Program-made: the position numbers and the translations under genes
Notes under the pieces: model-generated
Databases searched by the model: none
What the model was told of the DNA's origin: nothing
What the model saw: the letters and a program-made list of their open reading frames with translations, nothing else
In this document: piece by piece, positions 59,049 through 64,000 of the stretch
Layout of the letters: each line of letters begins with the position of its first letter
How positions within the stretch are numbered: the stretch's first letter is position 1
Assembly: GCF_000787855.1 (NCBI RefSeq)
Contig: NZ_BBPQ01000005.1
Span: 108,576-172,575, forward strand
Origin: Streptacidiphilus anmyonensis
GTDB lineage: Bacteria; Actinomycetota; Actinomycetes; Streptomycetales; Streptomycetaceae
Direction: 5' to 3'
Length of the DNA: 64,000 nt

Positions 59049-60539
59049 ATGACTGAAACCTCCGACTCGGCCAGAGCCACCGACGCCGCCCCCACCCTCC
59101 GCCGGGGCACCCTCGGCACCGCCGACATCGCCTTCTTCGTGGTCTCCGCCGCCGCGCCGCTCACGGTGATGGCCGGGGTCGCCCCGCTCGCCCTGCTGAT
59201 CGGCGGCATCGGCGCCCCCGCGGCCTACCTCGCCGCGGGCATCACGCTCGCGGTCTTCGCCGTCGGGTTCACCACCATGAGCCGGCACGTCCGCCACGGC
59301 GGCGGCTTCTACGCCTACATCACCCGCGGGCTCGGCCGCCCGGCCGGCTTCGGCGCGGCGCTGCTGGCACTGCTCGGCTACCTGGCGATGAACATCGGCG
59401 TCTACGGGCTGCTCGGCTCAGCGACCCACGACACGCTCGCGTCGCTCACGGGCTGGAACGTGCCGTGGCCTGTGCTCGCGCTGACCGGCGTCGCCGTCAT
59501 CTGGTTCGGGGGCTTCCGGTCGATCGACTTCGGCGCCAAGGTGCTCGGCGTCCTGCTGCTCGCCGAGACCGCGATCCTGGTGCTGCTCGCCGTGGCCGTG
59601 CTGGCCAAGGGCGGCGCGCACGGCCTCTCGCTCAGCGCGTTCGCGCCGAGCCGGATGACGGCGGGAGGCATGCCCGGCGTGCTGGCCATGGCCTTCGCCG
59701 CGTTCACCGGCTTCGAGTCCACCGTCATCTACCGCCGCGAGGCCCGGGATCCGGCGCGCAGCATCCCGCGCGCCACCTACATCGCCGTCGCCTTCCTGGG
59801 CCTCTTCTACGCCTTCATCGTCTGGACCGTCATCCAGGCCTACGGCGACCGGCAGGTCGTCGCGGCTGCGGCCAAGGACCCCACCGGGCTGTTCTTCTCC
59901 GCCATCAGCGGCTACGTCGGCCCGTGGGCCGCCGACGTGATGCACGTGCTGATCGTCACCAGCCTCCTCGCCTCCCTGCTCGCCTTCCACAACGCCACCA
60001 ACCGCTACGTCCTGGCCATGGCGGAGGAGGGCGTGCTGCCCGCCTCGCTCGGGCGGATCCACCCCAGGCACCGCTCGCCCTACGTCGCGGGCGTCGCGCA
60101 GACCGTGCTGGCCGTCGTGGTCGTCGTCGCCTTCGCCGCCGCCGGGGCGGACCCGTACACGCAGTTGCTGCTGTGGGTGAACACCCCCGGCATGCTGGCG
60201 CTCGTCGCGCTCCAGCTGCTCGCGGCCGTCGCCGTTCCGCTGTACTTCCGCCGCGTCTCCCACGGCGAGGGACCGCTGCGCACGGTCGTCGCCCCGGCCG
60301 TCGCCACGCTGCTGCTGGGCGCGGCGCTGTGGCTGGTGGTCGCGAACATCAACCTGCTCACCGGTGCCTCGTCCACCGTCGACCTGACGCTGATCCTGCT
60401 CGTCCCGGCCGCCTTCGCGGCAGGCCTCGGCTACGCGCTGCGGGTGCGCGCCAGCAGGCCGCGCGTCTACGAGCGGTTCGCCGCCGAGCCTACGGCGGAG
60501 CCCGGCGAGGAGCCCGCTCTCGCCCCCGCCACTTCCTGA
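59049..60539 (+). CDS. APC-family permease (third module)
   Basis: This 496-residue permease has about 12 helices: FFVVSAAAPLTVMAGVAPLALLIGG, GGGFYAYITRGLGRPAGFGAALLALLGYLAMNIGVYGLLG, VLAMAFAAFTGFESTVIYRREARDPARSIPRATYIAV, FHNATNRYVLAMAEEGVLPASLGRIHPRHRSPYVAG. It is not closely similar to the 55711 permease, so the modules were recruited separately. GAAGGGC lies upstream of ATG. It is followed after 32 bases by the amidohydrolase on the same strand. Confidence 0.9.
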   Translation: MTETSDSARATDAAPTLRRGTLGTADIAFFVVSAAAPLTVMAGVAPLALLIGGIGAPAAYLAAGITLAVFAVGFTTMSRHVRHGGGFYAYITRGLGRPAGFGAALLALLGYLAMNIGVYGLLGSATHDTLASLTGWNVPWPVLALTGVAVIWFGGFRSIDFGAKVLGVLLLAETAILVLLAVAVLAKGGAHGLSLSAFAPSRMTAGGMPGVLAMAFAAFTGFESTVIYRREARDPARSIPRATYIAVAFLGLFYAFIVWTVIQAYGDRQVVAAAAKDPTGLFFSAISGYVGPWAADVMHVLIVTSLLASLLAFHNATNRYVLAMAEEGVLPASLGRIHPRHRSPYVAGVAQTVLAVVVVVAFAAAGADPYTQLLLWVNTPGMLALVALQLLAAVAVPLYFRRVSHGEGPLRTVVAPAVATLLLGAALWLVVANINLLTGASSTVDLTLILLVPAAFAAGLGYALRVRASRPRVYERFAAEPTAEPGEEPALAPATS

Positions 60540-60571
60540 CCGACCCTCACCCTGCCTCGAAGGAGCATGCA

Positions 60572-62173
60572 TTGTCCTCCGCACCGGACATCATCGTCCT
60601 CGCCGCCCGCGTCCACACCCTCTCCCCCGGCGCCGCGCCCGTCACCGCCGTCGCCGTCAAGGACGGCCTGATCAGCGCCGTCGGCGACGCGGCCGACGCC
60701 CGCGCCTGGCGCGGGCCCGGCACGGAGGTGGTCGACCTCGGCGACGCCACCCTGGCACCGGGTCTGACGGACGGTCACAGTCACCCCGTGCTCGGCCTCG
60801 AGATGGCCACCGGCGTCGACCTCTCCGCCGTGCGCGACCTCGACGGTCTGCACGCTGCGCTGGCCGGCGCGGAACGCGTCGACGGATGGGTCGTCGGCTG
60901 GGGCCTGGACCACAACGTCTTCGCCGGTCGTCCCGTCCACCGCCAGCACCTTGAGGCCGCGCTCGGCCCCGACACACCCGCCTTCGTCCGCCTCTACGAC
61001 GGCCATTCGGCGCTGGTCAGCGGCGCGGCCCTGCGGATCGCGGGCCTGGACGGGCCCAGGGAGTTCGCGCAGCGCGCGCTCGTCGTCTGCGACACGGACG
61101 GCGCCCCGACCGGGCACCTGATCGAGCACGCCGCGATGGACCTCGTGGTCGCCGTGATGCCGCGCCGCCCGCTCGCCGAGCGCCGCGAGACGCTGCTCGC
61201 GCTGCTCTCCGGCATGGCCGCGACCGGCCTGACCGGCGCCCATGTCATGGACGCGGGCGGCGACGTGCTGGAGTTGCTGCGCGGCGTCGAGGACGGCCAC
61301 GAGCTGCCGCTGCGGCTCCGGTTGGCCCCGTGGTGCATGCCCGGGACCGACAAGGAGGGCCTGGAGGAGCTGGTCGCGCTCCAGCGCGAGGCCGGTCGCA
61401 ACTGGCTCGTCGGCGGCGTGAAGTTCTTCATGGACGGCACCGTCGAGGGCGGCACCGCGTGGCTGGAGCACCCCGACTGCCACGGCCAGAGCCGCGACAG
61501 CTTCTGGCTCGACCCGGAGGCGTACACGGCGGCCGTCCACCGCCTGCACGCCGCCGGAGTGCGCACCGCCACCCACGCGATCGGCGACGCCGGGGTCCGC
61601 CACGTCCTCGACACCGTCGAGGCGCTGGGCGCGGACGGCCGGATGCGGCACCGGGTCGAGCACATCGAGACGCTCCCCTACGACCAGGCCGTCCGCTTCC
61701 GGCAGACGGGCGTGATCGCCTCCATGCAGCCGACCCACTCCGCGTACACGCGCGCCGACCACACCGACCAGTGGTCGCTCAGGCTCGGGCGGGAGCGCGC
61801 CGAACGCGCCTGGATCTGCCGCACCTTGCGCGACTCCGGCGCGGTGCTGGCGCTCGGCTCGGACTGGCCGATCGCCCACTTCGACGCCCGCGGAATCCTC
61901 GCCTACGCCCAACTGCGCCGCCACGCGGGCGCCGACACCCCGCCCGTCGCCCCCGACCAGGCGCTCACCCCGCTGATGGCCTTGGAGGGCTACACCACGC
62001 ATGCGGCCCTCGCCGCCGGCGAACCGGACACCACCGGCCGCATCGCCCCGGGCCTGCGCGCGGACCTCACCGCCTTCACCCTCGACCCGTTGACCACCGA
62101 GCCGGACGAACTGGCCGAAACGGCGGTGCCGTTGACGATGTCCCACGGCAAGGTCACCCACCGCACGAGCTGA
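60572..62173 (+). CDS. YtcJ-type amidohydrolase (third module)
   Basis: This 533-residue paralogue has DIIVLAARVHTLSPG, the metal motif LTDGHSHPVLGLE, WVVGWGLDHNVFAGRPVHRQHLE, RLYDGHSALVSGAALRIAG, KFFMDGTVEGGTAWLEHPDC, THAIGDAGVRHVLDTVEALG, RHRVEHIETLPYDQAVRF, LGSDWPIAHFDARGILAYAQLRR and GLRADLTAFTLD. The start is TTG 60572 with AAGGAG six bases before; no ATG is in frame nearby. It is coupled in transcription with the APC permease and controlled presumably by the divergent TetR. Confidence 0.87.
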   Translation: MSSAPDIIVLAARVHTLSPGAAPVTAVAVKDGLISAVGDAADARAWRGPGTEVVDLGDATLAPGLTDGHSHPVLGLEMATGVDLSAVRDLDGLHAALAGAERVDGWVVGWGLDHNVFAGRPVHRQHLEAALGPDTPAFVRLYDGHSALVSGAALRIAGLDGPREFAQRALVVCDTDGAPTGHLIEHAAMDLVVAVMPRRPLAERRETLLALLSGMAATGLTGAHVMDAGGDVLELLRGVEDGHELPLRLRLAPWCMPGTDKEGLEELVALQREAGRNWLVGGVKFFMDGTVEGGTAWLEHPDCHGQSRDSFWLDPEAYTAAVHRLHAAGVRTATHAIGDAGVRHVLDTVEALGADGRMRHRVEHIETLPYDQAVRFRQTGVIASMQPTHSAYTRADHTDQWSLRLGRERAERAWICRTLRDSGAVLALGSDWPIAHFDARGILAYAQLRRHAGADTPPVAPDQALTPLMALEGYTTHAALAAGEPDTTGRIAPGLRADLTAFTLDPLTTEPDELAETAVPLTMSHGKVTHRTS

Positions 62174-62200
62174 CGGCCTCACGGCCGCAGGCGTCCTGGT

Positions 62201-62569
62201 TCAGCCGCCGACCGGTGACAATCGTCGGGTGATCCGGTCGAACAGCTCCGTCAGCGGCTCGCTCACTTCGCGGCCGAACTCGGTCAGGCCGTAGGTGACC
62301 TGAGGGGGCGTGGTCGGCTCGACCTTCCGCCAGACCAGGTCGTCCCGGACCAAGGCCCGCAGAGTCTGGGCCAGCATCTTCTCACTGATGCCCTGGATGC
62401 TCTCGCGCAGCTCGAAGAAGCGCAGTTCGCTGCCCCGCAGGGAGATCAGCACCCAGACGCCCCATCTGCTGGTGACGTGGTCGACCACGTCACGCGCCGG
62501 GCAGTCGGTGTGAAACACGTCATACCGGCTGCCCCCTTCGGTCCCCCTGTGCTGCACCCCTCCCGGCAT
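62201..62569 (-). CDS. HxlR-family regulator
   Basis: The 122-residue winged-helix protein has DCPARDVVDHVTSRWGVWVLISLRGSELRFFELRESIQGISEKMLAQTLRALVRDDLVWRKVEPTTPPQVTYGLTEFGREV. The Cys at the start of the fold (DCPARDV) is the redox- or aldehyde-sensing residue in HxlR relatives. It diverges from the NmrA-like gene across 92 bases, which is the standard arrangement for HxlR-controlled quinone-response genes. Confidence 0.9.
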   Translation of the reverse strand: MPGGVQHRGTEGGSRYDVFHTDCPARDVVDHVTSRWGVWVLISLRGSELRFFELRESIQGISEKMLAQTLRALVRDDLVWRKVEPTTPPQVTYGLTEFGREVSEPLTELFDRITRRLSPVGG

Positions 62570-62661
62570 GTCATGAGCTTACCTCCAGGTATGTCCTTAC
62601 CGAGAGTGAGCCCATCCTCCTAACGTCCGAGCCACCGAGGACATCTGACGAGGAGCCCATC

Positions 62662-63513
62662 GTGATCGTGGTGACCGGAGCAACCGGCAACATCGGCCGG
62701 CCGTTGACGCAGGCGCTGACCGAGGCGGGGCAGCAGGTGACGGCGGTGTCACGGCACTCGGCGGCGGTGCCGGACGGCGTCCGCCATCTGGCAGCCGACC
62801 TGACCAGGCCGGCCGAGCTCAGGCCCGCGCTCGCCGGGGCGGCGGCCCTCTTCCTGCTGCTCTCCGGCGACCTGCACGCCGCCGGAGCCGCCCCTGCCGA
62901 CCTCATCGGCGAGGCCGTGGCCGCCGGGGTCCGGCGCGTCGTGCTGCTCTCGAGCCAGGGCGTGGTGACCAGGCCCTTCGGGCCGACGCGGATCGCGATG
63001 CGCGAACTTGAGGACACGCTACGGGAATCCGGTGTGGAGTGGACGGTCCTCCAGCCGGGCGGCTTCGCCTCCAACGCTCTGTGGTGGGCCGAGTCCGTCC
63101 GCGCACAGGGACTCGTCGCCGCACCCTTCGGCGATGTCGGCGTGCCCGTCGTCGACCCGGCCGACATCGCGGCGGTCGCGGCGGCCTGCCTGCTGGACGA
63201 ACGGCACGCCGGCAACGTGTACCAGCTGACCGGCCCCGAGGTGATCACGCCGCGCCGGCAGGTGGCCGCGATCGCCCACGCGCTGGGCGCGCCGGTACGG
63301 TTCCACGAGCTGACCCGCGCCGAGGCCAGAACCGCCATGAGCCGGACCATGCCGGCGGAGCTCGCCGACGACACCCTGGACATCCTCGGCGCACCGAACG
63401 CGGCCGAACTGCGCATCAGCCCGGACGTCCAGCGGGTCCTGGGCCGCGCCCCGCGCCCCTTCTCCGTCTGGGCCGCCCGCAACGTCGCCGTCTTCCGCGA
63501 GGACAGGCGATAG
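62662..63513 (+). CDS. NmrA-like/SDR NAD(P)-binding protein (QorB/YtfG-like)
   Basis: The 283-residue atypical SDR has the N-terminal nucleotide motif VTGATGNIGRPLTQAL, DLTRPAELRPALAGAAALFLLL and VVLLSSQGV. It lacks the classical YxxxK (instead it has GVEWTVLQPGGF), as in NmrA and QorB proteins that act on quinones or sense NADP. The GTG start has GAGGAGC upstream. The divergent HxlR regulator suggests induction by electrophiles or quinones. Confidence 0.87.
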   Translation: MIVVTGATGNIGRPLTQALTEAGQQVTAVSRHSAAVPDGVRHLAADLTRPAELRPALAGAAALFLLLSGDLHAAGAAPADLIGEAVAAGVRRVVLLSSQGVVTRPFGPTRIAMRELEDTLRESGVEWTVLQPGGFASNALWWAESVRAQGLVAAPFGDVGVPVVDPADIAAVAAACLLDERHAGNVYQLTGPEVITPRRQVAAIAHALGAPVRFHELTRAEARTAMSRTMPAELADDTLDILGAPNAAELRISPDVQRVLGRAPRPFSVWAARNVAVFREDRR

Positions 63514-63583
63514 CCGCGCCACGCTCGACAACGAGCTGATCCGATGAGACCGGCGGCTCTGGCGCCCCTCGTGACCCCGGCGC

Positions 63584-64000
63584 CTACGGCCGGGGCCAGG
63601 GACGGCCGTCGATGTGCTCGATCGAGGTGTTGAAGCGCTTGAGGTAGTCGGCGAAGGCGGCGACGTCCTCGGCGGCCCAGCCGCCCAGGACCTTGTCCAG
63701 GCCCGAGACGAGCTCCGCGCGGGCCTCCTCCAGACGGCTCGCGCCCTCCTCGGTGATCCGGAACTTGCGGGCCATGCCGCCGTCCGCGTCCGGGATCCGC
63801 TCGGCCAGGCCCGCGCCGACCAGCGCGGCGGTCTGCCGGTTCAGCGTGGAGGCGTTGAGCCCGAACGCGTCGCTGAGCTGGCCGATGGACATCGGGCCCT
63901 CGCCCTGGAGACGGCTGAGCAGGATGTAGGCGCTGCGCTCCAGGTTCGCGCTGGTGCGCTTGCTGGAGGAGCCCATGTGCACGTGTCGGCCGAGCACCAT
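63584..64000 (-). CDS. MarR-family regulator (5' end at or beyond window edge)
   Basis: At least 138 residues of a MarR winged helix are present: RSAYILLSRLQGEGPMSIGQLSDAFGLNASTLNRQTAALVGAGLAERIPDADGGMARKFRITEEGASRLEEARAELVSGL. An ATG sits exactly at the edge (64000), but the family usually has another helix before this, so the true start may lie outside. The genes it controls are not visible here. Confidence 0.85.
   Translation of the reverse strand: MVLGRHVHMGSSSKRTSANLERSAYILLSRLQGEGPMSIGQLSDAFGLNASTLNRQTAALVGAGLAERIPDADGGMARKFRITEEGASRLEEARAELVSGLDKVLGGWAAEDVAAFADYLKRFNTSIEHIDGRPWPRP

Noticed and set aside
1-64000. tRNA, rRNA or integrated-element signatures
   Set aside because: I searched for tRNA-like termini, integrase, transposase and terminal repeats by eye and saw none; very degenerate ones could be missed without a covariance search.

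Overview
The window is uniformly GC-rich, with GTG and TTG starts common and many 1-, 4- or 8-base stop/start overlaps. Together with the DUF6879/DUF5753 regulator module, a GlnX-like membrane protein, SHOCT proteins and a SigE-family sigma factor, this points to a Streptomycetaceae-type actinobacterium, probably a chromosomal arm or accessory part of the chromosome. The genus cannot be fixed from the sequence. I see no rRNA, tRNA, CRISPR array, transposase or phage gene.

Layout. 1-2.5 kb: a kdp potassium-pump operon (minus strand) headed by a 27-residue membrane peptide. 2.9-6.3 kb: a GlnX-like membrane protein and a fused carboxyltransferase. 6.4-8.5 kb: a decayed TetR, a LysE exporter, a glyoxalase-fold protein and a SixA-like phosphatase. 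8.6-11.4 kb: acetate uptake plus acetyl-CoA synthetase, closed by a 19-bp-stem terminator. 11.6-15.5 kb: two exported proteins and a Tat-exported molybdenum hydroxylase (IorAB type). 15.6-22.5 kb: an acyl-CoA/fatty-acid catabolic island (HAD, enoyl-CoA hydratase, acyl-CoA dehydrogenase, TetR, MaoC hydratase, epoxide-hydrolase-like enzyme, AMP ligase) in which three promoters share one operator-like sequence.

22.5-25.4 kb holds the most striking locus. A cyclodipeptide synthase overlaps a P450 that by sequence is an orthologue of Mycobacterium tuberculosis CYP121 (mycocyclosin synthase), with a divergent GntR regulator. The enzyme pair and gene order match Rv2275-Rv2276, but two residues of the P450 substrate pocket differ. 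25.4-30.4 kb: a truncated TetR, glyoxalase-fold proteins, and a coupled oxygenase pair resembling TmpA/TmpB or PhnY/PhnZ of oxidative phosphonate cleavage, then an SDR and a small monooxygenase. 30.5-35.4 kb: a sigma/anti-sigma-like pair, GNAT, a double glyoxalase, an orphan winged-helix protein and a TetR.

Three 'transporter plus YtcJ-type amidohydrolase' modules lie at 34.6-38.8, 54.1-58.3 and 58.3-62.2 kb. Each uses a different transporter and/or regulator (NCS1 with TetR, APC with two-domain Lrp, APC with TetR), suggesting repeated recruitment of uptake-and-hydrolysis cassettes. Between them are small Cys-rich proteins and the DUF6879/DUF5753 module (40.5-43.7 kb), a two-domain alpha/beta hydrolase, membrane proteins, an internally deleted CDF transporter, PAP2 and diacylglycerol-kinase enzymes, DUF2252 with a large membrane partner, and an RNase H with a Cys-rich tail. 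The end carries a divergent HxlR/NmrA pair and a MarR gene cut by the window edge.

A recurring oddity is short tandem duplication at gene ends (15-, 18-, 16- and 23-bp units), plus a 154-bp direct repeat after the RNase H gene. Family assignments rest on motifs and remembered relatives, not on a database search.
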